A DNA stretch of 64,000 bases from Methyloversatilis sp. RAC08 (GTDB taxonomy: Bacteria; Pseudomonadota; Gammaproteobacteria; Burkholderiales; Rhodocyclaceae), in NCBI RefSeq assembly GCF_001713355.1, contig NZ_CP016448.1, forward strand, positions 2,728,001-2,792,000. The letters are read 5' to 3'. A program made the position numbers and the translations under genes. Positions 38,351-48,486 of this stretch are shown in pieces; position 1 is the stretch's first letter; every line of letters begins with the position of its first letter. The notes beneath the pieces were generated by a model that was not told the DNA's origin, made no database searches, and was given only the letters and a program-made list of their open reading frames with translations.

Positions 38351-38848
38351 TCAGTCCGCCTGCCAGTGCCCCGATTTGCCGCCGGCCTTCTCGAGCAGGC
38401 GGATGCCACCGATCTGCATGCCGCGGTCCACCGCCTTGCACATGTCGTAGATGGTCAGCAGGGCCACGCTGACCGCGGTCAGCGCTTCCATCTCGACGCC
38501 GGTCTGGCCGGTGGTGCGTGCGGTGACTTCGCAGTGCACGGTGCTGCCGGCTGCATCGAGCGTGAAATCCACGCTGACCTTGGTCAGTGCGATCGGATGG
38601 CACAGCGGAATCAGGTCGGACGTGCGCTTCGATGCCTGGATGCCGGCGATGCGTGCCACGCCCAGTACGTCGCCCTTTTTCGCCGTGCCATCGCGCACCA
38701 GTTCGAACGTGGCCGGAAGCATGGTGATCGATCCGGCGGCGCGCGCCACGCGCGCGGTGTGCGCCTTGTCGCCGACATCGACCATGTGGGCCTGGCCTTC
38801 GGCATCGAAGTGGGTGAGTTGAGCGGGCAGCGGCATGTCGGTACTCAT
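38351..38848 (-). CDS. moaC: Cyclic pyranopterin monophosphate synthase
   Basis: A 165-residue enzyme making cyclic pyranopterin monophosphate in the first stage of molybdenum cofactor synthesis. The motifs [32 protein letters not shown] and the terminal GGKSGHW are all present, including the catalytic lysines. It lies 12 bases downstream of the response regulator gene. The other moa genes are not in the window. Confidence 0.97.
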   Translation of the reverse strand: MSTDMPLPAQLTHFDAEGQAHMVDVGDKAHTARVARAAGSITMLPATFELVRDGTAKKGDVLGVARIAGIQASKRTSDLIPLCHPIALTKVSVDFTLDAAGSTVHCEVTARTTGQTGVEMEALTAVSVALLTIYDMCKAVDRGMQIGGIRLLEKAGGKSGHWQAD

Positions 38849-38860
38849 GATGTCAGGCTC

Positions 38861-39331
38861 TCAGCGCGCCATCGCCGACGGATGCGGCGGCTGGATGTTC
38901 AGTTCGAGCCAGTAGCGGGCCAGCAGGGTCAACGTTTCGGAAAAGCTCACGAAGTCGAGCGACTTGCGGACGAAGCTGTTGGCGCCAAGCTGGGCTGCGG
39001 TGCGTATGTCGCGCTGCTGCGAGGAAGCGGACACGACCACCACCGGCAACACGTGCGTCTGCGGGTCGGCGCGTACCAGACGCAGCACTTCCATGCCGTT
39101 GATGCGCGGCAGCGTGAGGTCCAGCATGATCAGTGCGGGTTGGTAACGCGTGTCGCGTCCGGCGTAGTTGCCGCGCCCGAACAGGTAATCGAGCGCTTCC
39201 TCGCCCGAGGGGACGACCTTGATCTGATCGGCCGGTACGATGGTACGCAGTGCCGTGGTGATGAGCTTCACATCCTCGGGCACATCTTCAATCAGCAGCA
39301 GTGCGTGCGAACCAACCGGAATCGATGACAT
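38861..39331 (-). CDS. Single-domain response regulator (Rcp1-like)
   Basis: A 156-residue receiver domain without an output domain. The acidic pair is in LLIEDVPEDV, the phospho-acceptor Asp in ALIMLDLTLPRINGMEVL, Thr/Ser in VVVSASS and Lys in FVRKSLD. The long loop with an ALDYLFGRGNYAGRD segment is typical of Rcp1-like regulators linked to phytochrome-type or hybrid kinases. No cognate kinase is adjacent. Followed by moaC, an unusual pairing. Confidence 0.92.
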   Translation of the reverse strand: MSSIPVGSHALLLIEDVPEDVKLITTALRTIVPADQIKVVPSGEEALDYLFGRGNYAGRDTRYQPALIMLDLTLPRINGMEVLRLVRADPQTHVLPVVVVSASSQQRDIRTAAQLGANSFVRKSLDFVSFSETLTLLARYWLELNIQPPHPSAMAR

Positions 39332-39521
39332 CGGGAGCGTAGGCGTGAATGGGTGAGGATGGCTGTCGGGCTATGCCTGCGTCACGTGGCAGACGACGCC
39401 CTGCAGGTGCCCGACTCGCTGCCGGTTGTGCAGCGAGCCATCTGGGCTGCGCAGCGACGTTACAGGCCCGGATACCGGAACCGAACGATCGTTCACTTCG
39501 CTTCGTTATCATAGCATCGCC

Positions 39522-40973
39522 ATGAGTCACTTCTTCACCCGCCGCAGCCTGCGCACTGCAGTCGTTGCGCTGCTTCTGCTGCCGCTTTCCGTCCCCGCGC
39601 AGCCGCTGCCGGATCTGGGCGATTCGGCCCAGGCTGACCTGTCACCCGCGCTCGAGAACCGCATTGGCCTTGCGTTGTGGCGCGACATGCGGGTGCGCGA
39701 GCGCGCGTATATCGATGATCCGGAAATCAACGGCTATCTCAATCACCTCGCCGACCGGCTCACCGAAAAGCTGCCCGGATCGACGCAGGACTTCGAACTG
39801 TTCGCGCTGCGCGATCCGAGCCTCAATGCGTTTGCCTGGCCGGGCGGCTTCATCGGCGTGCATAGCGGCCTCATCGTCACCGCGCAGAGCGAATCCGAGC
39901 TGGCATCGGTCATCGCGCACGAAATTTCACACGTGACGCAGCGTCACATCGCGCGCCAGTTTTCCAATCGCGGCCAGTCGACCATCATCGCGCTGGCGTC
40001 GCTCGTCATCGCCGTGCTGGCGGCGCGCGGCAATTCGCAGGTTGCGCAGGGCGCCATGATCGCGGGCCAGGCGGCGACGGTCGCGTCGCAACTTGCGTAC
40101 ACCCGCGATTTCGAGCGCGAAGCGGACCGCATCGGACTGCAGATGCTCGACAGCGCGGGCTTCGACACGCGAGCGATGGCGGCATTCTTCGAACGCATGC
40201 AGCGTTCGGCGCGCTTTTATGAGAGCAATTCGCCGGCCTATCTGCGCACTCACCCACTAACGGTCGAACGCATCACCGACGCCAGTGCGCGCATCGAGGA
40301 AACCGCCTACCGGCAGGTGCCGGACAGCCTGGATTTTCTGCTGGTGCGCGCCAAGCTGCGCGCCTACGAAGGCGATGCAAGGGAGGCGTTTGCCGAGTTC
40401 GACAACCGGATGCGCGACGTGCAGGGCAGTATCCGGCTTGCCACGCGGTTCGGCCTGGCGCATGCCGCATTGCGCAAGCGAGATTTCGCCCGAGCGCAGC
40501 AAGAGGTGGATGGCCTGCGCGCCGAGCGCTTCGAATCGCCGATGCTCGATAACCTTGCCGGCCTGATCAGTCTCGAGTCGGGTGATGCCAAAGGCGCCAT
40601 CGAGCGCTTTCGCGACGGTCTGAAGCGTTCGCGCTCGCGCGCACTCACCTATGGCCTGATCGAGGCTCTGCTCGCCGACCGGCGTGCCGCCGAGGCGCTC
40701 GCCCTGATCAATGACGAGGTATTGGCCTATACGCAGGACCCGCGCCTGTATCGCTACCAGGCGCGCAGTCATGCGCTGCTCGACCAGCGGCTGGCGCAGC
40801 ATCGCTCACAGGCCGAGGCCTACGCACTCAACGGGCAGTATCAGGCGGCGATCGAACAGCTGGAAATCGCACAGCGCGCCGCCGACGGCGACTTCTATCA
40901 GCAGTCGGTGGTCGACGCGCGCTTGCGCGAACTGCGTGAAAAGCTGGCCGAACTGAAGCGCGACGGGCTGTGA
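39522..40973 (+). CDS. Periplasmic M48 metalloprotease with TPR repeats (BepA/YfgC-like)
   Basis: A 483-residue secreted protein with a signal peptide ending near VPAQ. The zinc motif HEISHVTQRH lies at about residue 133, with a downstream Glu ligand in FEREADRIG. The C-terminal half is built of TPR-like helices. BepA of E. coli assists folding or degradation of outer-membrane LptD, and the two-domain layout here is the same. ATG 39522 was chosen because it gives the signal peptide. Confidence 0.93.
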   Translation: MSHFFTRRSLRTAVVALLLLPLSVPAQPLPDLGDSAQADLSPALENRIGLALWRDMRVRERAYIDDPEINGYLNHLADRLTEKLPGSTQDFELFALRDPSLNAFAWPGGFIGVHSGLIVTAQSESELASVIAHEISHVTQRHIARQFSNRGQSTIIALASLVIAVLAARGNSQVAQGAMIAGQAATVASQLAYTRDFEREADRIGLQMLDSAGFDTRAMAAFFERMQRSARFYESNSPAYLRTHPLTVERITDASARIEETAYRQVPDSLDFLLVRAKLRAYEGDAREAFAEFDNRMRDVQGSIRLATRFGLAHAALRKRDFARAQQEVDGLRAERFESPMLDNLAGLISLESGDAKGAIERFRDGLKRSRSRALTYGLIEALLADRRAAEALALINDEVLAYTQDPRLYRYQARSHALLDQRLAQHRSQAEAYALNGQYQAAIEQLEIAQRAADGDFYQQSVVDARLRELREKLAELKRDGL

Positions 40974-41041
40974 ACACCGGGTCGGGCGGACCGGTGTAAA
41001 CTCGCGCTCCTTTCATCGCGACCCGAGCGACCGGAGCAGAC

Positions 41042-41269
41042 ATGGAATTCGACAAGGAACTCGACGCGCGCGGCCTGAACTGTCCGCTGCCCATCCTGCG
41101 CACGAAGAAGGCGCTGTCCGAAATGAGCAGCGGTCAGGTATTGCGCGTCGTCGCGACCGACCCCGGTGCGGTGCGCGACTTCGAAGCCTTCGCTCGCCAG
41201 ACCGGCAACACGCTGCTCGAAAGCAGCGACGCAAACAAGGAATTCGCCTTCCTGCTGCGCCGCAAGTAA
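41042..41269 (+). CDS. TusA family sulfur carrier protein
   Basis: A 75-residue protein with the ARGLNCPLPILRTKKAL motif, the sulfur-accepting Cys being residue 14. TusA-type proteins relay persulfide sulfur, for example to tRNA thiolation or molybdenum cofactor enzymes. It lies 68 bases after the BepA-like gene. The 324 bases that follow have no gene but carry inverted repeats. Confidence 0.93.
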   Translation: MEFDKELDARGLNCPLPILRTKKALSEMSSGQVLRVVATDPGAVRDFEAFARQTGNTLLESSDANKEFAFLLRRK

Positions 41270-41281
41270 GCCACGTCGCAT

Positions 41282-41303
41282 GCTGGGGCGGTCTCGCCCC
41301 AGC
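41282..41303. repeat. Hairpin after the TusA gene
   Basis: An 8-bp stem (41282-41289 with 41296-41303) around a short loop, 12 bases after the TusA stop. No T-run. It may protect the mRNA end or belong to the repeat-rich block that extends to about 41450. Confidence 0.45.
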
Positions 41304-41342
41304 CAGGACCGCGACGATCTGCCAATCGCAGGTGCGGCGGCC

Positions 41343-41424
41343 TGTGGGAGCGGCGGCCTCGCCGCGATAGTGCCGTGACCCTCATTGTGCAGAGTGGTAT
41401 CGCTGCGAGGCCGCCGCTCCCACA
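41343..41424. repeat. REP/BIME-like inverted repeat
   Basis: Two 27-base arms, 41343-41369 and 41398-41424, are reverse complements with a single mismatch, separated by 28 bases. Each arm starts with TGTGGGAGCGGCGGCCTCG, closely resembling REP elements of Pseudomonas and relatives. A degenerate third unit (CCGCCGCTACCACAGGG) lies at 41430-41446. The block fills the 324-base gap between the TusA gene and the end of valS. Such elements are usually moved by RAYT transposases; none is present here. The rest of the gap shows nothing I recognise. Confidence 0.85.
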
Positions 41425-41593
41425 AGACCGCCGCCGCTACCACAGGGCCGCTTTCAAAGGCCACCGCTCGCCATCCCCGCGCGGATGGCCGCCTGCAGAG
41501 CGGGCGGGTCATACAGGGCCAGTGTGGTGAGCGGCTGCCCGGTGCGGACCCTGCAGGAGTGGTCCAGGGGCGCTGTCTACATGCATCTGCGCG

Positions 41594-44569
41594 TCAGCCC
41601 AGACGGCCGAGCTGTTCCTTCAATTTGCCGAGCAGATCGCCGAAGTCGGTCATGCGCTTGCGCTCCTGTTCGACCACATTGGCTGGCGCGCGGCCGACGA
41701 AACTTTCATTCCCCAGCTTGGCTTCGCACTTGGCGATCTCGCCGCTGACGCGCGCGATTTCCTTGCCGATACGCTCGCGTTCGGCCGCCACGTCGATCTC
41801 GATCTTCAACAGCAGGCGGAAGTCGCCGACCACCTGCACGGGTGCAGGCGAGGCCGGCAACTCGTCGCCGACCGCCTGCACCTCGCTCAGTCTGGCCAGC
41901 GCCGCGAGGTAGGGCGCATAGCCGGTGATCGCCTCGACATTGCCGGCGGCCAGCAGCGGCACCTTCTGCGCCGGCGACACGCCCATTTCGCCACGCAGGC
42001 TGCGGCAGGCGTCGACCATCGACTTCAGTTCGATCACCCAGGCATCGGCCGTCGCGTCGATCCGGCTCGGCACCGCCTGCGGATAGCGCACGATCTGGAT
42101 CGAGTCGCCGTCCTTGCGTGCCGCCAGCGGTGCGACCGTCTGCCACAGTTCTTCGGTGATGAACGGAATCAGCGGATGGGCCAGACGCAGCACGGTTTCG
42201 AGCACGCGCAGAAGGGTGCGGCGGGTGGCACGCTGCTGCGCCGGTGTGCCGTTCTGGATCTGCACCTTGGCCAGTTCGAGATACCAGTCGCAGTACTCGT
42301 CCCACACGAAACGGTAGATGGCCTGCGCCACCAGATCGAAGCGGTAATCGCCGAACTGCTTCTCGACTTCGGCTTCTACGCGCTGCAGTTCGCTGACGAT
42401 CCACAGGTCGGGCGCCTGGAAGTGCAATGCGCCTTCGGGGCCGCAGTCTTCGTTGCACGGCGCCAGCCCGCAGTCCTGCCCTTCGCAATTCATCAGCACG
42501 AAGCGGGTGGCGTTCCACAGCTTGTTGCAGAAGTTGCGGTAGCCCTCGCAGCGCTGCATGTCGAACTTGATGTCGCGCCCCGGGCTGGCCAGCGAGGCGA
42601 AGGTGAAGCGCAGTGCATCGGTGCCGAAGGCAGGGATGCCGTCCGGAAACTCCTTGCGGGTGCGCTTCTCGATCTGTTCCGCCTGCTTCGGATTCATCAG
42701 GCCGGTGGTGCGTTTTTTCACCAGCTCGTCGAGCGCGATGCCGTCGATCAGGTCGATCGGATCCAGCACATTGCCCTTGGACTTCGACATCTTCTGGCCT
42801 TCCGCGTCGCGGATCAGGCCGTGCACATAGACGTCGCGGAACGGGATGCGGCCGGTGATGTGCGTGGTCATCATGACCATGCGCGCCACCCAGAAGAAAA
42901 TGATGTCGAAACCGGTCACCAGCACTGACGACGGCAGGTAGAGGTCGAGCGCCGGATTGCTCTTGTCCGGATTGCCGGGCTCCCAGTCCGGTGTCCAGTC
43001 CAGCGTCGAGAACGGCCACAGCGCCGACGAGTACCAGGTGTCGAGCACGTCTTCGTCGCGCTTGAGCAGCGGCAGGTTTTCCTTGATGGCGTAGTTGCGG
43101 CCGACTTCGGGCAATGTGTCGCCGGACATTTCGCGCGCCATCGCGGTGGCGACGGCGAGGCGCTTCAGGTCCGCGTTCGATTGCGCCAGATGCTCGAAAT
43201 ACTTCTGGTAGGCCTCGGCTTCCGAATGCGCGACGAACACGTTTCCGCTGTCGTCGTACCAGGCCGGAATCTGGTGGCCCCACCAAAGCTGGCGCGAAAT
43301 GCACCAGTCCTGGATGTTGTTCAGCCACTGGTTGTAGGTGTTCACCCAGTTTTCCGGGTGGAAGCGGATTTCGCCGCTGGCCACGACGTCGAGCGCCTTC
43401 TGCGTGATGCTCTTGCCGTCGGCACCCGGCTTGCTCATCGCGACGAACCACTGGTCGGTCAGCATGGGCTCGATCACGGCATTCGTGCGGTCGCCGCGCG
43501 GCACCTTCAGCGTGTGCTTGTCGGTCTTGTCCAGCAGGCCGGCCGCTTCGAGATCGGCAACGATGGCCTTGCGCGCGGCGAAGCGGTCCATGCCCTGATA
43601 CTTCGCGGGCGCGTGCTCATTGATCTTCGCGTCCAGCGTGAGGATGGAAATCATCGGCAGACCATGCCGCTGGCCGACCGCGTAGTCGTTGAAGTCGTGT
43701 GCCGGGGTCACCTTCACCACGCCGGTACCGAATTCGCGGTCGACATAGTCGTCGGCGATGACCGGGATTTCCCGCCAACCGCGCGCGTCGAGAGCGTCGG
43801 TTCCAACACTCGTCAGCGGCAGCTTCACCGTCTTGCCGATCAGCGCGGCGTAGCGCTCGTCCTCCGGGTGCACCATCACGGCCACGTCGCCCAGCATGGT
43901 TTCCGGGCGGGTGGTGGCGACGGTCAGATGCCCCGAGCCGTCTGCCAGCGGATAGCGGATGTGCCACAGCGAGCCGGCTTCTTCCTCCTGTACCACTTCG
44001 AGGTCGGACACCGCCGTGCCCAGCACCGGGTCCCAATTCACGAGACGCTTGCCGCGGTAGATCAGGCCCTCTTCATGCAGGCGGACGAAGGTTTCGGTGA
44101 CGATTTTCGACAGGCCTTCGTCCATCGTGAAGCGCTCGCGCGTCCAGTCGGGCGAGGTGCCAAGCCGGCGCATCTGGCGCGTGATGGTCGAGCCGGAAAA
44201 CTCCTTCCACTCCCACACCTTCTTCACGAAGGCTTCGCGGCCGAGGTCGTGGCGGGAGATGCCCTGGGCGTCGAGCTGGCGCTCGACCACGATCTGCGTG
44301 GCGATGCCCGCGTGGTCGGTGCCCGGTTGCCACAGCGTGTTGTCACCGCGCATGCGGTGGTAGCGCGTGAGCGCGTCCATCAGCGTCTGGTTGAAGCCGT
44401 GACCCATGTGCAGCGTGCCGGTGACGTTGGGCGGCGGCAGCAGGATGCAGAAGTTCGGCTTGTTCGGGGTGTCTGTGTCCAGGCCGGCAGCGAAATAGCC
44501 GCGCGATTCCCACTCGGGGTACCAGCGGCGCTCGATGTCGGCCGGTTCGAAGCTCTTGGCCAGCGTCAT
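41594..44569 (-). CDS. valS: Valyl-tRNA synthetase
   Basis: A 991-residue class Ia aminoacyl-tRNA synthetase. The HIGH-type motif is TGTLHMGHG at about residue 55, and KMSKSKG lies at about 593. The editing domain ([10 protein letters not shown]) and a C-terminal coiled coil ending [13 protein letters not shown] are present. ATG 44569 gives the standard [20 protein letters not shown] start region; an in-frame Met 21 bases earlier is less likely. It follows the VT-repeat gene by 29 bases, in line with holC. Confidence 0.98.
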   Translation of the reverse strand: MTLAKSFEPADIERRWYPEWESRGYFAAGLDTDTPNKPNFCILLPPPNVTGTLHMGHGFNQTLMDALTRYHRMRGDNTLWQPGTDHAGIATQIVVERQLDAQGISRHDLGREAFVKKVWEWKEFSGSTITRQMRRLGTSPDWTRERFTMDEGLSKIVTETFVRLHEEGLIYRGKRLVNWDPVLGTAVSDLEVVQEEEAGSLWHIRYPLADGSGHLTVATTRPETMLGDVAVMVHPEDERYAALIGKTVKLPLTSVGTDALDARGWREIPVIADDYVDREFGTGVVKVTPAHDFNDYAVGQRHGLPMISILTLDAKINEHAPAKYQGMDRFAARKAIVADLEAAGLLDKTDKHTLKVPRGDRTNAVIEPMLTDQWFVAMSKPGADGKSITQKALDVVASGEIRFHPENWVNTYNQWLNNIQDWCISRQLWWGHQIPAWYDDSGNVFVAHSEAEAYQKYFEHLAQSNADLKRLAVATAMAREMSGDTLPEVGRNYAIKENLPLLKRDEDVLDTWYSSALWPFSTLDWTPDWEPGNPDKSNPALDLYLPSSVLVTGFDIIFFWVARMVMMTTHITGRIPFRDVYVHGLIRDAEGQKMSKSKGNVLDPIDLIDGIALDELVKKRTTGLMNPKQAEQIEKRTRKEFPDGIPAFGTDALRFTFASLASPGRDIKFDMQRCEGYRNFCNKLWNATRFVLMNCEGQDCGLAPCNEDCGPEGALHFQAPDLWIVSELQRVEAEVEKQFGDYRFDLVAQAIYRFVWDEYCDWYLELAKVQIQNGTPAQQRATRRTLLRVLETVLRLAHPLIPFITEELWQTVAPLAARKDGDSIQIVRYPQAVPSRIDATADAWVIELKSMVDACRSLRGEMGVSPAQKVPLLAAGNVEAITGYAPYLAALARLSEVQAVGDELPASPAPVQVVGDFRLLLKIEIDVAAERERIGKEIARVSGEIAKCEAKLGNESFVGRAPANVVEQERKRMTDFGDLLGKLKEQLGRLG

Positions 44570-44598
44570 GACGGGTTCGCGTGAAAGCAAACCGTCGA

Positions 44599-45351
44599 TT
44601 ATAGAGGCTGGTCCGGTGCTTCCGACGGGTCGCGGGACAGCGCGGCGGTGACCACCGCCACACTGCGCGCCTCGATTTCGCCAGCGATGGTGTCACGCAG
44701 GTCAAGTACCGCCTGCTCGCGGATGCGCGCCGTGGCGTTGTCGACCGCGGCGCCCATCGCGGCTTCGAGCGCGGCACGCAGTTCAAGCCCGACCAGCGCC
44801 GGCAAGGTGGTGCGGCTCCAGTCGTCGATCAGGCTCTGGAGCAGCGGCGCCAGATCGCCGAACTGTTCCGTCAGGGCATGTGAGGTGTTCTGCTGCAGCA
44901 CGTCCCGGATTTCCGCGTTGATCTCCGCCCGGACCGCATGACGGGCCTCGTCCAGCAGATCCAGCCGTGTCTGCGCGGCGACTTCCTGCGTGACACGCTC
45001 GGTGACGTCGCGCGTGACCTGTTCGGCGACCTGCGCGCTGACCTGCTGCGTCACGTCTGCCGTCACCGCAGCAGTGACTTCAGCGGTGACGCGTGCCGTG
45101 ACCTCGGCGGTGACACGTTCGGTCACGGCTGCAGTCACTTCGGCCGTGACGCGCTCCGTGACCTCGCTGGTGACCTGTGCGGTGATCTCCGCCGTACGGT
45201 CTTCCGGTTCGGCGATCAGCGCGTCGAGATCAATGGTTTCGGTGAGCAGCGGAATGCCGTCGTCGACCGGGGCCGGCGCGGCATGACCGGCGACGAAGCT
45301 GCGGCTGCGCCGCATCAGGCTGTCCGCCCGTCCAAGCAGATCATCACTCAT
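44599..45351 (-). CDS. Hypothetical protein with V-T-x-x tetrad repeats
   Basis: A 250-residue protein of unknown function between holC and valS. Residues about 55-125 consist of about 17 consecutive four-residue units of the form V-T-x-x, with Glu/Ala/Arg at the variable sites (for example [18 protein letters not shown]). The rest is helical and acidic, with no membrane segment or known catalytic motif. The start overlaps the holC stop (ATGA), so it is translationally coupled to holC. The strict repeat could form an extended coiled rod. Confidence 0.8.
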   Translation of the reverse strand: MSDDLLGRADSLMRRSRSFVAGHAAPAPVDDGIPLLTETIDLDALIAEPEDRTAEITAQVTSEVTERVTAEVTAAVTERVTAEVTARVTAEVTAAVTADVTQQVSAQVAEQVTRDVTERVTQEVAAQTRLDLLDEARHAVRAEINAEIRDVLQQNTSHALTEQFGDLAPLLQSLIDDWSRTTLPALVGLELRAALEAAMGAAVDNATARIREQAVLDLRDTIAGEIEARSVAVVTAALSRDPSEAPDQPL

Positions 45352-45776
45352 GCGGGCTCCGCCGTGGCGTGTCGGGTGTGCAGGTCGCAGCCGTGCTGCC
45401 GGTAGAGCACGAAGCGCGCACGGGCGGCTTCGCGGTCCTCGGCGTCGCGGCCGACGATTTCGACGATGTGCTCGCGCTGCTCGAAGCCTTCGGGTACCTG
45501 GGCCGACAGGTTCAGCAGCACCGCATCGGCCGGCGCCAGCGCAGGATCGCGACCGATGCGCACCGGGCTGGCGTCGGCCAGCGGGTGGCCGTCGCGTACA
45601 TGCGGCACGAAGGCGAGGTGCTCGAAGGTCCACAGCATCTGGTCGACGCGCGCCGCGAGCAGGTCATCTGCGCAGTGGATCCACACTCGGCGCCCGGCTG
45701 TGTGCCAGCCGGCGACCAGTTCGCAGGCGTGGCGCAGCTTGTCGGGCGCGTCGTGATGGAAGTCGACCCGGGGCAT
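45348..45776 (-). CDS. holC: DNA polymerase III subunit chi
   Basis: A 142-residue protein with the HolC features: an N-terminal VDFHHDAPDKLRHACEL, WIHCADDLLAARVDQMLWTFE and a VLLNLSAQVPEGFEQREHIVEIV core. Chi bridges the clamp loader psi subunit and SSB at the replication fork. It sits 4 bases after pepA, the common proteobacterial pepA-holC-valS order, with an extra gene before valS here. Confidence 0.95.
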   Translation of the reverse strand: MPRVDFHHDAPDKLRHACELVAGWHTAGRRVWIHCADDLLAARVDQMLWTFEHLAFVPHVRDGHPLADASPVRIGRDPALAPADAVLLNLSAQVPEGFEQREHIVEIVGRDAEDREAARARFVLYRQHGCDLHTRHATAEPA

Positions 45777-45780
45777 GGGC

Positions 45781-47274
45781 TCAGAGCTTGCCGGCGCGTT
45801 CGAGCAGGAAATTCACCAACAGCGGCACCGGCCGGCCGGTCGCGCCCTTGTCCTTGCCGCTCTTCCAGGCCGTACCGGCGATGTCCAGATGCGCCCACTT
45901 GTACTTCTTCGTGAAGCGCGACAGGAAGCAGGCTGCGGTGATGGAGCCCGCCGGGCGCCCGCCGATATTGCCCATGTCGGCGAAGTTGCTCTTCAACTGC
46001 TCCTGGTAGTCGTCCCAGATCGGCAGCCGCCAGGCGCGGTCGAGCGCACTCTGGCCGGCGGCCAGCAATTCGTCGGCCAGCGCGTCGTCATTCGCCATCA
46101 GGCCGCTGGTGACGTGGCCAAGCGCGATGATGCAGGCACCGGTCAGCGTGGCGATGTCGACCACGCAGGCCGGTTCGAAGCGCTCGGCGTAGGTCAGCGC
46201 ATCGCACAGGATGAGCCGGCCTTCGGCGTCGGTGTTCAGGATTTCGATGGTCTGGCCGGACATCGACTTGACCACGTCGCCCGGCCGGGTTGCCGCACCG
46301 CCCGGCATGTTTTCGACCGTCGGGATCAGACCGACCACATTGATCGGCAGCTTCATCGCCGCGATGGCCTGCATCGTGCCGAGCACGCTGGCGGCGCCGC
46401 ACATGTCGTACTTCATTTCGTCCATGCCTTCGCCGGGCTTCAACGAAATGCCGCCGGAGTCGAAGGTGACACCCTTGCCGACCAGCACCACGGGCGCATC
46501 GGCCTTCTTGCCGGCGCGATACTCCATGGCGATGAATTTCGGCGGCTGACGGGTGCCGGCCGATACCGACAGCAGCGAACCCATGCCCAGTTTCTGCATG
46601 TCGGCGCGCTCCAGCACGGTCACGGCGATGCCGCTCTTGCGGCCCAGTTCCAGCGCCTGCTCGGCCAGATAGGTCGGGGTGCAGACATTGGGCGGCAGGT
46701 TGCCGAGGGTTTTCGTGAAGGCGACCGCGTGGCCGATGGCGGCACCCTGCACCAGTGCCTCGTCGGCTGCGCTGGCGCTGCATTTCTTCGGCAGCGTGAA
46801 GGCCATCTTTGCCAGCGCGCGCGATTCATCCTTCTTGTGGCGCGCGTGCGTGTCGTAGCGGTACAGCACGTCGAGCACTGCGCTGGCCGCCTGACGCAGC
46901 GCGCGCGCGCCGCCGGACTTGCGCGGCGCCTCGTCGGCCAGCGCGCACACCGCATCGGCTGCACCCGTGTCGCGCAGCGCGCGCACGGCTGCCGCCACTG
47001 CGTCGCGGTACTCGCGGGCACCGAATTCCTTTTCCTTGCCCAGACCGACCAGCAACACGCGTTCGGCGGCAACGCCGGGCAGCTTGTGCAGCAGCAGCGT
47101 GCTGCCCGCCTTGCCTTCCATGTCGCCACAGCCGGTGATTTCGCCGATGCGGCCCTTGCTCGCCGCGTCCAGCGCGGCGGCGGCGGCAGTGAGCTTGCGG
47201 GATTCGTAGATGCCGACGATCAGCGCACCGGTGCGCAGTTTCTCGGGGCTGCCGCTCTTTATGCTAAATTCCAC
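45781..47274 (-). CDS. pepA: Leucyl aminopeptidase
   Basis: A 497-residue M17 family dizinc aminopeptidase. The signature NTDAEGRL and the metal-binding VGKGVTFDSGGISLKP segment are present. It starts with GTG 47274 after a good GAGGAG site. In E. coli PepA also binds DNA as a regulator and recombination accessory factor; whether this one does is unknown. It is divergent from lptF and leads the pepA-holC-VT repeat-valS run. Confidence 0.97.
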   Translation of the reverse strand: MEFSIKSGSPEKLRTGALIVGIYESRKLTAAAAALDAASKGRIGEITGCGDMEGKAGSTLLLHKLPGVAAERVLLVGLGKEKEFGAREYRDAVAAAVRALRDTGAADAVCALADEAPRKSGGARALRQAASAVLDVLYRYDTHARHKKDESRALAKMAFTLPKKCSASAADEALVQGAAIGHAVAFTKTLGNLPPNVCTPTYLAEQALELGRKSGIAVTVLERADMQKLGMGSLLSVSAGTRQPPKFIAMEYRAGKKADAPVVLVGKGVTFDSGGISLKPGEGMDEMKYDMCGAASVLGTMQAIAAMKLPINVVGLIPTVENMPGGAATRPGDVVKSMSGQTIEILNTDAEGRLILCDALTYAERFEPACVVDIATLTGACIIALGHVTSGLMANDDALADELLAAGQSALDRAWRLPIWDDYQEQLKSNFADMGNIGGRPAGSITAACFLSRFTKKYKWAHLDIAGTAWKSGKDKGATGRPVPLLVNFLLERAGKL

Positions 47275-47401
47275 CCGCTTCTCCTCAAGTCAATTCGCGC
47301 CGCTTCAAACCGCCTGATTATCGGCGTGAAGCCGCACACGAGTCAAAAAAGAACGCTGCGAGGCGCCCCGGCGCTGAGTCGTTCCGCACGGAGCCCCAGG
47401 C

Positions 47402-48484
47402 TTGATCTTCCAGCGCGCCGCCCTGCGCGAATTCGCCAGCACAGCCTTGACGGTCTTCGTGGCCCTGTTTGCCATCGTGCTGTCCACTCAGCTCGTCCGT
47501 CTGCTCGGACAGGCGGCCGGCGGAAAGGTGGCATCCGAAGCGGTGATGGCGCTGCTCGGCTTCGGCGCGCTGCGCTACATGTCGGTCATCCTGTCGCTCA
47601 CGCTGTTCATTGCCATCCTGCTGTCGATGTCGCGCAGCTGGCGCGATTCGGAAATGGTCGTGTGGTTTTCGACCGGCGTGTCGCTGACTGCCTGGATACG
47701 CCCGGTGCTGGTGTTTGCCTTGCCGCTGACCGTACTGGTGGCGGTGCTGTCGCTCTATCTGGCGCCCTGGGCGCTCAACAAGAGCGCCGAATTCCGCACC
47801 CGCATGAGCAACCGGGATGACGTGGCGCAGATGTCGCCTGGCAGCTTCCGCGAGTCGTCCCAGGCAGACCGCGTGTTCTTCGTCGAAAGCGGCGAGGGCA
47901 AGGAGGGTGCGGTCAAGAACATCTTCGTCAGCACGACCGACAAGGGCAAGCTGGGTGTGATGGTGGCCGGCGACGGCTACACGCAGACGGTTGAAAACGG
48001 CGACCGCTTCGTCGTGATGCTCGAAGGGCGGCGCTATGAGGGCGTTCCGGGCAGTCCGGAGTATCGCGTGATGGAATTCGAGCGCTACGCGGTACGCATC
48101 GAAACACGCGAGGCACAGGGCGTCGAGGCACGGCCTTATCTGCGCACGGTCGAGGAACTGCTGGCCGATCCTACGCCGCCGAACAACGGCGAACTCGCGT
48201 TCCGCATCGGGTTGCCGATCGCTGCGCTCAATCTGGCGCTGCTGGCGATTCCGCTCTCGTTCGTCAATCCGCGCGCGGGCCGCGCCACCAATCTGCTCAC
48301 CGCGCTGCTGATCTATCTGATGTATTCGAACCTGCTGAGCATCACACAGGCCTGGGTCGCACAGGGCAAGCTGTCGCTTTCCGGCGCGCTCTGGTCGTTG
48401 CACGGCGGCATGTTCCTGCTGCTCGCCCTCCTGTTTGCGTGGCGTGCGTACGCTCATGTGCCACGGGCCTGGGCGAACCGCTGA
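47402..48484 (+). CDS. lptF: LPS export ABC transporter permease LptF
   Basis: A 360-residue permease with membrane helices at each end and a large periplasmic jellyroll domain between them. The N-terminus IFQRAALREFASTALTVFVA and the segment LSLTLFIAILLSMSRSWRDSEM are typical. LptF, LptG and LptB extract lipopolysaccharide from the inner membrane. The only start giving the correct N-terminus is TTG 47402, 8 bases after GGAG. It ends 2 bases before lptG. Confidence 0.95.
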   Translation: MIFQRAALREFASTALTVFVALFAIVLSTQLVRLLGQAAGGKVASEAVMALLGFGALRYMSVILSLTLFIAILLSMSRSWRDSEMVVWFSTGVSLTAWIRPVLVFALPLTVLVAVLSLYLAPWALNKSAEFRTRMSNRDDVAQMSPGSFRESSQADRVFFVESGEGKEGAVKNIFVSTTDKGKLGVMVAGDGYTQTVENGDRFVVMLEGRRYEGVPGSPEYRVMEFERYAVRIETREAQGVEARPYLRTVEELLADPTPPNNGELAFRIGLPIAALNLALLAIPLSFVNPRAGRATNLLTALLIYLMYSNLLSITQAWVAQGKLSLSGALWSLHGGMFLLLALLFAWRAYAHVPRAWANR

Positions 48485-48486
48485 CC

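Noticed and set aside
44978-45192. 12-base periodic direct repeats that might suggest a CRISPR or satellite array
   Set aside because: The period keeps the reading frame and encodes regular V-T-x-x units; there are no unique spacers.
45775-47820. Plus-strand 681-codon frame opposite pepA
   Set aside because: It is antisense to a complete leucyl aminopeptidase, and the predicted protein has no recognisable domain.
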